This document shows positions 1 through 11,160 of a DNA stretch of 64,000 bases, piece after piece (positions within the stretch are counted from its first letter, which is position 1; every line of letters begins with the position of its first letter). A program made the position numbers and the translations under genes. This stretch comes from Apoda limacodes (lineage: Eukaryota > Arthropoda > Insecta > Lepidoptera > Limacodidae). The DNA is taken from contig OX291558.1 in the NCBI GenBank assembly GCA_946406115.1, forward strand, positions 15,492,205-15,556,204. The letters are read 5' to 3'. The notes under the pieces are model-generated. The model saw nothing but the letters and a program-made list of their open reading frames with translations, had not been told where the DNA came from and ran no database searches.

Positions 1-426
1 GCCGCCGGCGGCGACGGAACATTAGACAGTTTAGTTTTCACACACACACACACACACACACACTCGAGCGCGCGGGTATACTAGGTTCACTAATATACCC
101 GGGCGCTTCGACTAGTTAGATTTAAATAATAATAGGCGAGGGCTGAAGAGTTACTTGCCGTTTCTTCTTTTCAGAACGCCTTTGAACTTTCAAACTTCCC
201 TCTGAGCGGGCAAGAAAGTAATAATCTCTGCAAACACGTACTTTCAACCCTATTTTTGACTATGCATGAAGATTCTTTCAGAGCATGAGTAGTGTAAACA
301 TAAATATTACATATCACAGCTTTATAATAACAGTATTATTTTTACAGTATGAGTTTTACTCATTTTATTTTTAATAATATATATATATTAATAACGATAC
401 TAAAGCTTTAGTTTTAAAAACAAATT
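1..426. other. Unassigned sequence upstream of UGT-A exon 3
   Basis: This stretch holds a CA microsatellite (39-63) and a short imperfect hairpin (arms about 64-80 and 94-111, GC-rich, with GGGTATA/TATACCC stems). I find no UGT exon 1 or exon 2 here. Similarity to intron 2 of UGT-B only begins near 427. It is either upstream intron of UGT-A or sequence unrelated to the gene. Confidence 0.4.
39..63. repeat. (CA)n microsatellite
   Basis: About twelve uninterrupted CA dinucleotides, read directly from the sequence. Confidence 0.95.
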
Positions 427-840
427 TTACCTTATCTCCGATTTGCGGTGAATTTTGACTAACTCGTAGGTGTCCGTTGTCAAATAAGTGGTCTGTCTTA
501 CTAAATATAGTCCAGGGATTCCAAACTCCTTCCAATACCCAAAAAGCCCTTTCAGGATTGATACAAATATATTTTTTGAAATAGAACAACAGCCCATGAA
601 TTCCATAATTACAGTTGTTCCACTACGGCAGTATTTTGTTTTACCTACCTTATGGAGTAAATAAGAATTAAACAAAAAATGCTTGATAACAATTTCTCCC
701 ACAATCAGTAGTTCAAAAGAGTATTTCCGACGAAGACAACAAAGTACAATTCTAATCCAAATTAAATAAGTGATCCCCTAGGTGTTGCAAGCTTAGTGGT
801 ATAAAAAAATGCAAGGATCATGTCGGTGAATCCTTGTGGA
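427..840. repeat. Duplicated intron-2 segment shared with UGT-B
   Basis: The sequence before UGT-A exon 3 closely matches 16551-16950 plus 18047-18170 in intron 2 of UGT-B, including the run ending GTGATCCCCTAGGTGTTGC just before exon 3. The B copy carries a 1.1 kb insertion that is absent here. This marks the left visible part of the A/B segmental duplication. Confidence 0.85.
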
Positions 841-900
841 AGAAGACATTTGCCATTAAGTGTTCTGCCATATCAATAAATCAAAACTTATTATTTACAG

Positions 901-1933
901 CACATCCTAACACTTTGGCGTTTTACTCACACTCGGGTATGTTAAGCACTACAGAAGCCATACACTTTGGCGTGCCCATGGTAGCGATGCCCATATGCGG
1001 AGACCAGCCCGCCAATGCTGCTTCGGTGGAGGAGAGTGGACTTGGCGTGCAAATACAGATCAGAGATTTGACAAAAGACAACTTGCTTAAAGCTTTCAAA
1101 ACAGTTTTAGACCCAAGGTTAGTTAATAAAAATAATTTTGCTATTAATATTTCTCAACTTTTTTTTTACCACTAAGGTGGTAAGGTGGTTTAACGAGCTT
1201 GCGGTCTGCCAGGTGGCAAGCGGTCACTACAGCTTATGTTTGTATTATTATGTTAATGTAAATAGAAGAAAATAAGTACCTTCTCGCTCAGTCTTCTATC
1301 GTAAGTAGGTATCATATTTTAAAGTAAAACTAGTTAATGCCAGTGGCTTTACCTTCGTAGGACTTGAAATTACGCTAGTAAAGATGATTCTTTAATTGCT
1401 GACATAAACAAAAAGTTTTAACCTAAATAAAATGTAGTCATTTTTAGGGGCATGTACCGAAATCGTAAAAGAAACCCTTAACTGTGAAATTTCGGTGTTT
1501 GCCAAGCATGAAAAACGTAAGCATTTGACTATTTTTGTCATTTTCGGGGATAAAAACTACTGCAATATCAATAATAATGCAGAAAAACTTGCAACGTATA
1601 AAGGATTTATATTTCTGAACATCATAATCTGATGATTTAGAAAGATATGTTTTTATTAATTTCAGCTTTCGCAAAAACGTGCAACGATTGTCAAAAATAT
1701 GGCACGACCGACCCTTACCTCCGTTGGATACTGCTATATATTGGACTGAATTTGCTGCTCGTCATTCCAACTTCTCATTTAAACCCAGGGCTGCCGAAGT
1801 ACCAATGTATCAATACATGTATCTTGATGTTGCTTCGGTGTTTGTGATCTTAGTTTTAATTATAGTATTTTTATTTAAGTCTATTTTATCGGTAGCCGAT
1901 AAGAAAACATATAAAAAATCAAAACGGGCATGA
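901..1933 (+). CDS. UGT-A: UDP-glycosyltransferase, exons 3 and 4 only
   Basis: Two exons of a UDP-glycosyltransferase are visible: exon 3 at 901-1117 and exon 4 at 1666-1933 (stop TGA 1931-1933). Exon 3 follows a TTTACAG acceptor, starts in phase 1 and ends at a GTTAGT donor in phase 2. It carries the UGT signature for UDP-sugar binding (FYSHSGML, TTEAIHFGVP, GDQPANA). A cysteine replaces the usual phenylalanine before GDQ (MPICGDQ). Exon 4 encodes the WHDRPLPPLDTAIYWTEFAA segment, a C-terminal membrane helix and a KSKRA (KxKxx) ER-retrieval tail. AATAAA is at 2056-2061. Exons 1-2 are not in the window, so the gene either continues to the left or is a 3' partial duplicate. The flanks match those of UGT-B, which shows that the two arose by segmental duplication. 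Whether A is expressed cannot be told. Confidence 0.85.
1118..1665 (-). repeat. UGT-A intron 3 with a LINE 3' tail
   Basis: The intron has GTTAGT and TTTCAG ends. At about 1165-1245 it holds a copy of the dispersed CACTAAGGTGG / CCAGGTGGCAAGCGGTCAC sequence. Comparison with 27113-27480 shows this is the 3' untranslated end of a LINE family, here on the - strand. The intron-3 copy in UGT-B holds the same insertion (18540-18605), so the insertion predates the duplication. Confidence 0.6.
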
Positions 1934-4084
1934 TGCGTATTTGTCAAAGTGTTTTGTGAAGTGAATTGTGTTTTATTAAACAATCTAAGTGTAGAAAATT
2001 AAAATGTAATGAATATTATAGTTGTTGTAAAAACGGCTTCTTGATTTTACATGGTAATAAAATATTCTGGCGAAATCGCAAAATACGGCAATAAATCAGA
2101 AAATTTCTACGACTTGACAGCACAAGAAGTACATTAAGCTGAAATCGACAATGTTAATCTCAAATAGAACTAATTTTTCTGTTGCAAAAATATATTATAG
2201 ATAGGCATACAGCTTAGCGTAAAAAATGGAAAATAATTAATTGAAGTTATATCACTTAAGATATTAAAATTCTTTTACAGTAATTTTCTAGCTTTATAGT
2301 TACTTAACATTTCATGAAATAAATTATGTTCCCGCTGCTAGTTAATAAGGAGTTATTTAAAATTAAAATAGAAAAACGAGAGGTTCAGCCGTTACAGAAA
2401 TACAGAAATTTACTGATTAAAGAATGTAGAAAGCTATATTATTTTTTTCTAGTCTGAAACTTGCAATAGAACATTTGAATCGATTTTTGAACTGCACATT
2501 CAAGTAGGGCGCAGCCTTAAGAACCTAACCAGCATAAGTTTTACTTAAGGAAGAAGCAATGAAGAACAATCGTTGAGGTTAGAGATGATATAACCCAATA
2601 CTGGCCAATGTCCAAGATTTGCATTTTTAGTATTTAAAAAAAAACTTACTACGGAGCAGTTGTCAATACCTATTAAAAATTTTATCCCAATATATACACT
2701 ATCATTCACACTATGATTGTTTTATCAACAGCCACCATGCCGGAAAACCTATATTACGCATTGAATAACCATAGCTTTTTAATTTACATTATGCCACCCA
2801 GCCAGGGCCATATCATTACCACTTCAGCACCAGTGTTATAATGTATTGAATATCATAATGTTACTCAAACTAATGATATTTTTTTTTTTTTACAGTATTG
2901 TCTCATTTTGCGAGCATAAGACTTTTTTTACACTATTATTTCCATTCATTGCCAATATTATTTCTCGTTACGAAAACATGTATAACTTCCCGTAAAGTTC
3001 AGGCATTTACCTATATGAAAAATGATACAAAGAAGTAGCGGGAATCTAGCAATAATTTATATATAATAATTTAGCTAACCATTATTCTCGGAGAATGATT
3101 CATTGATTTATTTTGACGAATTTTCAATCGAACTTTAACTATACTTCCTCGTATTCAATGTTATACGCAGCATGTTTAATGTTAAGCATCAAATTGACCA
3201 ACATATTATTTTTTCTAAATGTGTATTTTTCTTAATATGTGTTTTTTTTTTCTCAATCCTAGATATAATCTTGTATGCAACTCCACAAAATTGGTATTTT
3301 AATACTCGCGCTTACATTAATATAACCCACATTTTGTGACGTTAAAATGTAAAAACTAAAACAAATTAAAGATTCAAGGTCCATACCACTTTTAAACATG
3401 ATAGTGGCATTCTTACCGCGAGCTTCCCTACTACGGTAAGAACCCAGTAAATATCCGTAACAGAGAAGAATATCGTCACATTCACGGCACCTTTTAAGGG
3501 CATTTTTGAGAAAGAATCTTTATAGTCGGCTCCGTGGCTCATTGGATCACCCAACAGCTGAATCGAGGGGCTAGGGTTCAATTCCCGCACAATAAAAACG
3601 CATAGGGAAAAATAATTTGAGTAATTTAAAAAACAATAAGGTGTAGAGACATTTTCGCAAGATATTCGCATCGCACCTACACCCCGCTGTTCAGCAGTTG
3701 GGTTATAACCCACTGACTCACTAAGCCGACAATAAAAACCTATCATGACGATATAATGTGATGATATTCTTCTTTACAAGAACAATAAATATCATTATTT
3801 ATAATTATCATAGCATCTGCCAGGATGACAGACCATTAAAATTGAATTCTGTAAGATGAGCATAGTGGCAAACAACATTTCTACCTATTCGCACTTGGAC
3901 AGTGTTGTAGACTATAACCTACGCCTCCTTTCTCTCAGGAGAGGTCTGTACCCCTGTAGAGGGAATATACAATGGATGAGGCTACAGCACCTGTTAGCTT
4001 TTAATTATTTTTTTTCTTTATAAAGTAGGAGTTACTTGGTGCAAACCTCAAATATGACAGATGGAGAAGAGCTTAAGTCTCTCA
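1934..4084. other. 3' flank of UGT-A, paralogous to the UGT-B flank
   Basis: There is no gene here. Much of the stretch matches 19294-20530 downstream of UGT-B, for example the AACCAGCATAAGTTTTA run near 2529 and 19497, and the tRNA-like inverted repeat near 3528. About 2700-3240 has no counterpart in B, where a different stretch (about 19690-19920) lies. The block ends at the LINE insertion at 4085 and resumes at 8934. Confidence 0.7.
3528..3735 (+). repeat. tRNA-like SINE-type inverted pair (A copy)
   Basis: On the + strand, TGGCTCATTGG resembles a pol III A box and GGTTCAATTCC a B box, spaced as in a tRNA-derived SINE head. A related tRNA-like head reads inward from the other end on the - strand, ending near GTCGGCTTAGTGAGTC. 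The same pair occurs at 20105-20303. It is not a functional tRNA, because no clover-leaf acceptor stem closes. Confidence 0.5.
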
Positions 4085-4206
4085 TTTTTTTTTTTTTTTT
4101 TTTTTTTCTGAGCTGACTATGCAGTTGGCTGTTGCAGCCATTACTGCTTCACCGGACTTTTGGGGCGAGACTCTGAAGGAGCCTCAGCCCATATAGCGCC
4201 CAACGC

Positions 4207-6366
4207 TCAAGGGCTCCCCGCGGGGGAAGCCTCGGCTTGGGTTGTCGCTCTCGAGGGCGTCCCTTCGACCGGCGTGAGTCTCGAACCCGAAGGTGAGTCA
4301 CCGCCAGGAGGGGAGTTCCCCGTTACGCGGGTGCGGTTGCGATTGAGTGGGGGCGAGAAGCGCCCCGGCACTCTTTGATACCTAGTGTATCCTTGTGGGC
4401 GCCGACGAACCCGGGGACGTCGGCGTCGTGTTTGGAGGGAGGCCCTATTCGGGGAGGTCGTAGAGACTAATCTCGCTATCCGGACAGCGAGATCGTCATC
4501 TGGGGACGTTAGTACGTGCCGAGGCCGCCTAACAATAGTTTTACGACCGTGACCGGGTCGATCGGGGGGACGATACGTTGTGGATTGCACAATTAAACGA
4601 TTCGGGTGATTTTGCGTACGCTCGAAAAAGCGGACTGCCAAGTCTTTAAAGTATTGGGGAATCGTGGGAAGTTCGAAGTCTCTGTGTAGGTCCGCATTGC
4701 GAACGTACCAAGAGGCTCCAGAGGCCGCTCTGAGAAAGCGGTTTTGGAGGGTCTGGAGTTTGTGGAGATTGCGCTTGGACAACGCAAAGACTACGCTAGC
4801 ATAAGCTAGTATGGGACGGATACAAGTTGTGTAAAGATTTAGCTTATTTCTAAGCGACATCTTACTATACTTGCCTATCATGGGATAGAGACGGCCGAGG
4901 ACAAAAGCGGCTCGGTCTCTGACTATTTTGGTGTGAGCTTGGAAGTTCAAACGACTATCCATGGTCACACCGAGATATTTGGTCTTATTTTGCCAGGGAA
5001 TGGCACGACCGAAGAGAGAAAGGGGAGTTGGCCGCGGAGGGCAGCCTAAGGAAAAGAGGACGGCAGAGCTTTTGTCGGGATTCACCTCGATTCTCCATTT
5101 CCGAAACCACTCGCCTAGGGCGGTGATAGCGAGTTGGAGTCTCTCAGTGATTCGACTCACTTGCCTATCTGTGGTATAGATAGCGGTATCGTCCGCAAAG
5201 AGGGCTAGATTTGTACCTATCGTTTTAGGGATATCGTTAGTGTACAGAAGGTACAAGATGGGGGCGAGCACGGACCCTTGCGGGACTCCTGCTTCTATGG
5301 GACGGGGGGAAGAGAGAGTGCCTTCGACTTTGTAGCGAAAGCTACGATTCGACAAATAGTCTCGTATGATGAGCACGAGACGATCTGGCAACTGAAAGTT
5401 GTACAGTTTAAAAATTAAACCGTTGTGCCAGACTTTGTCGAAAGCTTTCGCTACATCGAAGAAGACAGCGCCCGTGTGACGGGTCTTACCTAACGCTGGT
5501 TGAAAGCCAGTAAGAATGTGTTCCGTTATGCGGAGGACTTGATGGACGCATGAGTGTTTGGCACGGAAGCCAAACTGCTCGTCTATTAAAATGCCTCTGG
5601 AAACTATAGCGTTCCGTAGGCGAGCAAGAAGGAGGCGTTCATAGAGTTTACCAAGGGCCTTTAGTAAACTTATGGGGCGATAGGAGGACGGCTCGGTACG
5701 AGCTTTACCTGGCTTATGGATGTCTATAACAATTGCATCTTTCCATTGAGAAGGAAAGATGCAATGTTCCATAGCAGCGTTAAAGATCGCTACAAGGAGG
5801 CAGATAAGGGGAAGAGTGAGGCGCTTTAGGATATCGTTAGAGATACCGTCCGCGCCGGGGGACTTACGGGGGCGTAGGTCTTTGATGACCTGTACGACTT
5901 CGTCGGCAGTGACAGGGGACAGAGGGTCTTGTGGAGGCAGAGAAGTTCTGCGCTCCACTTCGCCGTCTACCTCGCGCACGTGGTCGGGATCGAAGGGCTG
6001 TGTGCTTAAGGCACATTGGGCTTGGAGGCTAGACGCTAGGCAATCTGCTTTTTCGTCGTCGTTGAACGCGGGAACATTGTTGGGACGAGATAACGGAGGG
6101 AGAGAGTACGCGGTTTCGGATTTTAGAGCTCTGGCTAAGTGCCAATAAGCTTGGTGAGAGGGAGAAATGTTCTCCATAAGATCACCGAAACGTTGGGCGC
6201 GGAGCTCAGCTACAGCGGTTCTTACACGGCGGTGTAAGTCGTTGAAGCGAGCTTTATTATCGATAGTGGGAGCGCGATCGCGAGCGCGGCGGGCCGCGTT
6301 ACGCTCAGTCATTAGCGACCTGATGTGCTGAGGCAGGATTAGGTGGTGATAATCACCAACCGGCAC
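4207..6366 (-). pseudogene. LINE ORF2 C-terminal part: reverse transcriptase
   Basis: This is the reverse transcriptase of the same element, open for about 719 codons to a TGA at 4207-4209. Visible blocks in order are RPRKSPGADGISNDIL, YRPISLLKALGKLYERLL, EQFGFRAKHSC, AVFFDVAKAFDKVWH, GVPQGSVLAPILY and the catalytic ALFADDTAIYT (the FADD box). A basic, Arg/Pro-rich C-terminus follows. The first residue of the open frame is GTG, not a start codon: the reading simply continues from the endonuclease after the frame break. The RT itself has no internal stop, so the insertion is relatively young compared with other LINE pieces here. Confidence 0.92.
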
Positions 6367-7207
6367 CTGTCGTGAGCACTCGCCAACGGTGGCGGTCAGG
6401 TGGCCAGTGAGTTACGTTGGGAACGCGGTCTAGATGTGGCGAGCTGGGATTTTCGAGCAATTGCCCAAATTTATCCCAGTCCGTCACGGTTCTAGTGTCG
6501 GGAGGAGAGTCCGAAGGGAAACCTAATCGGAGGACGACAGGGCGGTGGTCCGAGTCAAGTTCGTCAAGCACCTCTATAGAGCGAAAGCTTAGCCTTACAT
6601 TCTTTAGAAGTGCTATGTCCAGTACGTCGGGGTTGTTCCTAGTATTGTGGGGAAAGAAAGTGGGCGTCATGGGAGCGATAATGTCAAAGTTTAGACTGTC
6701 AACTAAATCGTCGAGGAGTCTGCCTCTTTGTGAAGTTACAGAAGAGTTCCAGCGGCGATGCTTGCAATTTAGGTCGCCGGCAAGAATGACGGCGTCGCCT
6801 AAACTTAAGAGTGACTGAAGGTCGCTCTCGAGCAAGTCTTTTAGGGGAGAGAGATAAACCGATGCAATGATGATCGGCTGATGGCCGGTCATCGCTAGGC
6901 GGCAGACGGATGCTTCTAAATTCGTAAGCGGTGGAGGATCGATAGGGGAGCAATGCAGGGAGCGCCTGTAATAGATGAGAGTGCCTCCGAGATTGGAGAC
7001 AGTTCTATCATTACGGACGGTGCGATAGTTCGCGATCGAAGGGGTACGGACAACGGGCTTTAGGAACGTTTCCTGGATGAGGAAGACGTCCGGTTTTTGG
7101 GACGAGAGGAATTGCGATAATTCCTCTCTTTGATTGCGGAGACCGTTGGCGTTAAAATAGCCTATGGAGACGGACCGGGGTTTTTCGCGCGCGGTTGTGC
7201 AATCCAT
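6353..7207 (-). pseudogene. LINE ORF2 N-terminal part: APE-type endonuclease
   Basis: This is the N-terminal apurinic-like endonuclease domain that nicks target DNA for reverse transcription. An ATG at 7205-7207 starts the ORF 8 bases beyond the ORF1 stop region. Visible motifs are NANGLRNQ, LIQETFLKP (catalytic Glu), ILAGDLNCKH (Asp/Asn) and DELDSDHRPVV (the terminal Asp-His pair). The frame ends at TGA (6353-6355). The RT frame that should follow is +1 relative to it, and the linker looks shortened (NVTHW joins directly to GHLTATVGEC in the other frame). A deletion of non-multiple-of-three length at about 6390-6420 is therefore likely. Confidence 0.88.
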
Positions 7208-7214
7208 TTTGGTT

Positions 7215-8925
7215 TTAAGGTTTTGGAGTTACCCTGCGGAGGACGGCGAAGAAGTCGCGATGCTTAGCCATGAAGCTGAGCATTTGATGGGAATTGGTGA
7301 TTTGTACGTACTCGGCGTACACGATCTCGAAATAGGCAGGGTCGCAGGCCCAAGAAATTTCGGAGAGAATGTCGAAATGCTGCTGCTCGGCCGTCTGAGC
7401 GGCGTTGCGGGGCAGCGCGAGAGAGGGGCGCGGGGGGGCAAGGCGCGTTTGCGCGAGAGGTGCGGGAGCACTTCTCATAGGCGCTGGACGCGGGATGTCC
7501 CGGGACATGAGAGGAGGAGGAGGGAGCAGGCACGAGCGGAGCCTGTTGGCGGGGGGCGGAGGGGCGCGATTTACCCTGTTTGGGTTTACGCGAGCTCTGT
7601 TTGGGAGCTTTGGGGCACCCGCGGTAATTCGCTGGGTGGCCTTCGCTCCCACAGAGTACGCAAGCGACCGGGTCGGATGCGTTGGAGCGATCGCGATCAC
7701 AGTCCGGAGTGGCGTGATCGCGTAAACATTTGACGCAGCGCGGTCTGCGTCTGCAGTTGCGCTGCGCGTGGCCATATAGCTGGCATCTGTGGCATGGGCT
7801 AGGGTTCGACCGCTTGTGCGGAGTCTCGACCCTGATGCCTTTGAGGCTGCAAACATCTTTAATATTAAAGATGGCTTTGCCTTCTGTTGTCAGGTCTAGT
7901 ACAACGAGCACCATGTCGTAGCACTCGGACTTATTACGGCCATTGTACATGCGATGTACTTCCCGTACGGGGAGGCCTTGGACGATTAAGTCGTCCTGGA
8001 CAGTCTTGGTGGAGAATTCCCTAGGGACTCCCCTTACGACTGCCCTTAAAACGCGTTCCTCGGCCAATGAGTACGTGTGGTACTCATATTTTTGAGCCGT
8101 GAGGAAGGCCGTCAGATTTCGGAAATCTGACGGTGTCGGGACCTGCACTTTGATGCCGCGCTCGGCATCATTGCGGGCGTGCGTATAATTGATACGCTTG
8201 GCCTTCATAGCGTTAGCAATATTCGGCCAGGCCCCTTTGTCTTTGATGACAATCGGGGGAGGAGATTTTTCCTTCCGTCCCGAAGTGGGACGGTCGGACT
8301 GCGAAGAGGTGGCGGCGGGGGGGGTTGTGTCCATGGCGGCTAGCTCAGGGCTGGCCGCCGAGGTGGACGGAGAGGGGGAAGCGCTAGGCGCTTTGAGGCG
8401 TTTAGCCTCAGAGTCGGAGGGAGGAGGAGTAGAAGACTCCAGAGCGGATGCCGCCGAAGCCTGTTTAGACTTGGCGGACTTCTTCCGCTTTTTACCCTTT
8501 TTGGTTCCCAGGCCAACCACTTTTAAGCCTTCGTCGTCCTCAGACAACGCCGACTCAGCGGACATTACGGCTGCTGGAGACCGGGGTGCGGTTTCGGAGG
8601 TTGCGGGGGGCGGGGTAGCGAGAGACCGAGAAAGGGTCTCATCGGCTACCGGAGTGGGAGGGCGAATGGGCGCAGGGGCCCGAAGAGCGCGGCGAGCGAG
8701 ACGCGGGTCGCGATTGCGGGGTTCGCGGGGTTCGCGGGAGAGAGAGCGCGAACGATTGCGCGAGCGAGAGCGCGGAGTCGAACGCGATGAGACGGACGGG
8801 GAGGGCGCGGTTGTGCTGGACGCAGTGAGGGCAGGCCCCACAGCCTTGATGATGGCGTGGGCCAGCTCTGGGCGATCGCGAACAAGATTTTTCACGATTG
8901 CCCCTAGCTGGTCCGGGGACAAGCC
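7215..8925 (-). pseudogene. LINE ORF1 (gag-like RNA-binding protein), broken
   Basis: This ORF encodes the nucleic-acid-binding protein of the Jockey-type element. The N-terminal half is Ser/Arg/Pro-rich and low in complexity. Three zinc knuckles follow (CHRCQLYGHAQRNC, CVKCLRDHATPDC, CVLCGSEGHPANYRGC), the last in the form usual for Jockey-clade gags. The frame open from the 5' end runs to 7264. A tail rich in aromatic residues (HFDILSEISW, YFEIVYAEYV), typical of the ORF1 C-terminus, lies in another frame down to 7215. This implies an indel in the G-rich stretch between about 7430 and 7570. No initiator ATG is present, because the insertion begins inside the ORF and the apparent first codon lies in the target duplication. 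Confidence 0.85.
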
Positions 8926-8933
8926 GTCTCTCA

Positions 8934-9414
8934 CAGCATGGAGACTGTCTTATATACAGCGATTTCAATTTTTTTTAATATTTTTTTTTCATATAGTATT
9001 GAGACAACTTTTAATAGTTCAACAATTCCTTACAGTTTATATTAGCAATTCATACTTTGTTAAACAGCCGGTTTTTAATGTAAGTTTTTTTTTCTAATGT
9101 TACTTGAAAAATTCTTGAAAATTTTAAGTAGCACACGAAGAGGAGAATGGGATCAGACAACCGTGAGGCAAACATACAGCTATCAGCGTTTGCGCAAATT
9201 TGTAACCGACAGTTTTAAACAAACCAAATAGTCGTCACTTCTTACGTTGATAATCTTTAAGCGGGCGAGTATTAACATGGTATTAACAAAAGCTAGATTT
9301 TGCAATACTTAGCCTAGGTTTTAACGATATAAAAATATACTGAAAACCGTTATAGAATGTCATGTAGATACAAACAAGGATGAGATTTATTTACCAAGAG
9401 TTATATTATATTTT
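8934..9414. other. Continuation of the UGT-A 3' flank after the LINE
   Basis: CAGCATGGAGACTGTCTTAT at 8934 continues the paralogy with 20538 onward in the UGT-B flank, up to the shared CAAACATACAGCTATCAG near 9171 and 20735. No ORF or other feature is recognisable after that. Confidence 0.7.
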
Positions 9415-9515
9415 TTTTGGATGCGTAAGGCGCTGAACCGTGCAAAGTGGCGCACCTTGGGAGACGCCTATTTTTTAGCAGTGGACTGTAGTGGGCTGAT
9501 GATAATAATGATATT
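9415..9515 (+). repeat. RTE-like LINE 3' end
   Basis: A translation reading NRAKWRTLG, followed by a short tail of GATGAT/ATAATG-type repeats, resembles the extreme C-terminus and 3' end of RTE-type ORF2. Only about 100 bases remain. Family assignment is an inference from the KWRTL-type motif. Confidence 0.4.
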
Positions 9516-9984
9516 ATTATGGTAGACTTGTGGCTTACTATATTTTTAAATCTGTTATTGTATAAATAACGTAATCCAATCACCTCGGCTAATAAAGACA
9601 AACGCTGATTTTTGATTCCTCATACTCTGAATCCGGTACGTATCGTTAAGTAAAATATATCAACATAAATATAATATACTCACCTAGTGGAAATGGCACG
9701 CAAATTGGTCATTAAATCATAATTAAACGTATCTGTAGTGTAGGTACCTACGTCTCCTTCTCAAATATCCTCAGCTACTTCTCATAGTAAACGAAAACAT
9801 TTTAATGATGAAACTCAGTAACAATTGTCACATATACAAAAACAGATAACGGAATACTAACTACATACATCTATAAATAACAAAAATAAAGTACCGTAAA
9901 AATCAGAAATATTACCGCAGCTATTAAACAACGAAGGAAAGGCATGGGGACAGCAAAAATCTCAATACCTGCCTACAATAGGTT
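9516..9984. other. Gene-free AT-rich stretch
   Basis: I see no ORF with recognisable content and no clear repeat structure here. Confidence 0.4.
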
Positions 9985-11100
9985 CTACATATCAAGCAAT
10001 GCGGATGGATGCGGATCCAGTTTGATAATTCTTTTTCTGACTGGTGCAACATTACTGCCGGCGTACCAGAAGGTGGTGTGCTGTCCCCGCTCCTATTTGA
10101 ACTTTTCATTAATACAATCCTCCCTCCCCTCTTCTTCTCCCTACCACCTTTATGCAGACGATCTTCAAATTTATGCAAGTGGACTTTTTCACCATCTTAA
10201 CAATGTTATCAAGCCATTAAATTCTGACTGTGAGAATATTGTGGAATGGTGGGAGTATTATAATTATTAATTAAAAAATATAGTCTTAGAATTAATCCTT
10301 CAAAATCACAAGCCATAATTGGAAAAATGGAATTCCTATTTTATACAGTGACACAGTTAAAAATCTTAGAGTCTTAGTAGACAATAATTTGACTTGGATT
10401 CCGAAATTAAAAGAAATTAGCCGATTTTTTTTTGCCTCAGTTGAATTCCTACGCCGTCTACGTAACCTTCTACCGGTTCCCACTAAAAATTCCAGTTTAT
10501 AAGCTCTTCTACTATAACTCTCCGCTCCTCTACTAGCCGCATATTAAAAATACCCAGTCATAGTACCAATTTTTATAGTTTATCGTTTACTGCTTGTGCA
10601 ATAAAATTATGGAACTCTCTACCTTTATCTATCAGGCGCTTACAATCCGCTGAAACTTTTAAAAATCTGGTTAAAATCCACTATCATAACTCCAATTTAT
10701 AAATTCTATATTGCTATTAATACTTTAGTTCAATTTGAATATCCTTACAATAATGTAATATAGGTATGTATGTATGTATGTACATATATATATTAAAATG
10801 TATTTATATACACTTATATATAAGTATGTCTATGTAACTATATGTATGTTTATGTATTTATTTATTTTATACAATTATATAAGTAAGTCTTTAGTATTAT
10901 TTTCTCTTTGTAACTTTTCTCCTACAGTGACACCTACTTATCTTGCTTCTATTTCTATTACTTGTAACTTAAGGCTGCCTGTAAGAGATCGCTTTATAGC
11001 GATAAGGCCGCCTAGTTGTTCTATAATATGTAAGATTGTATGAATGTTTAGTTTTAAATTATTTGGTATACAATAAAAGTGTATTCTATTCTATTCTATA
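9985..11100 (+). mobile_element. Decayed LINE fragment (RT C-terminal half to 3' end)
   Basis: The sequence reads GVPEGGVLSPLLFELFIN, then in a shifted frame YHLYADDLQIYASG (the YADD box). Further on come DTVKNLRVLVDNNLTW, RRLRNLLP and AIKLWNSLPLSIRRLQSAETF, the usual order at the end of a CR1/Jockey-like ORF2. Several frameshifts and stops break it. The 3' UTR contains GATCGCTTTATAGCGATAAG and ends in a TATTC repeat. The same family occurs on the - strand at 62640-64000. Confidence 0.75.
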
Positions 11101-11160
11101 TCAAGTCCCCAACAACTATAAGGATATAAAATGCAACAAAAAATCTCTAAATTCTAGTAT

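Larger units (their letters stand above)
4085..8925 (-). mobile_element. 5'-truncated Jockey-clade non-LTR retrotransposon
   Basis: This is a - strand LINE with ORF1 (zinc-knuckle gag), ORF2 (APE endonuclease plus reverse transcriptase), a short 3' UTR and a 23-base poly(A) tail, seen as T at 4085-4107. It is flanked by a perfect 8-base target duplication, GTCTCTCA, at 4077-4084 and 8926-8933. The paralogous unfilled site lies near 20525-20545 in the UGT-B flank. The 5' end falls inside ORF1, so the start codon and 5' UTR are missing, as is usual for target-primed reverse transcription. It has a GC content and codon use unlike the AT-rich surroundings. At least two reading-frame breaks (ORF1 and the endonuclease-RT junction) make it dead. 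Jockey clade is inferred from the three CCHC knuckles of ORF1 followed by an APE-RT ORF2. Confidence 0.92.

Noticed and set aside
834..1175. Apparent 113-codon gene starting at 834
   Set aside because: The first 66 bases are intron and the last part runs past the exon 3 donor; it is exon 3 of UGT-A read through.
4961..7164. Several + strand ORFs of 70-133 codons
   Set aside because: They lie antisense to the LINE RT and endonuclease frames, whose motifs are unmistakable.
8189..9097. 302-codon ORF on the + strand
   Set aside because: It is the antisense of the GC-rich, Ser/Arg/Pro-rich LINE ORF1, with low-complexity Arg/Glu text and no domain.
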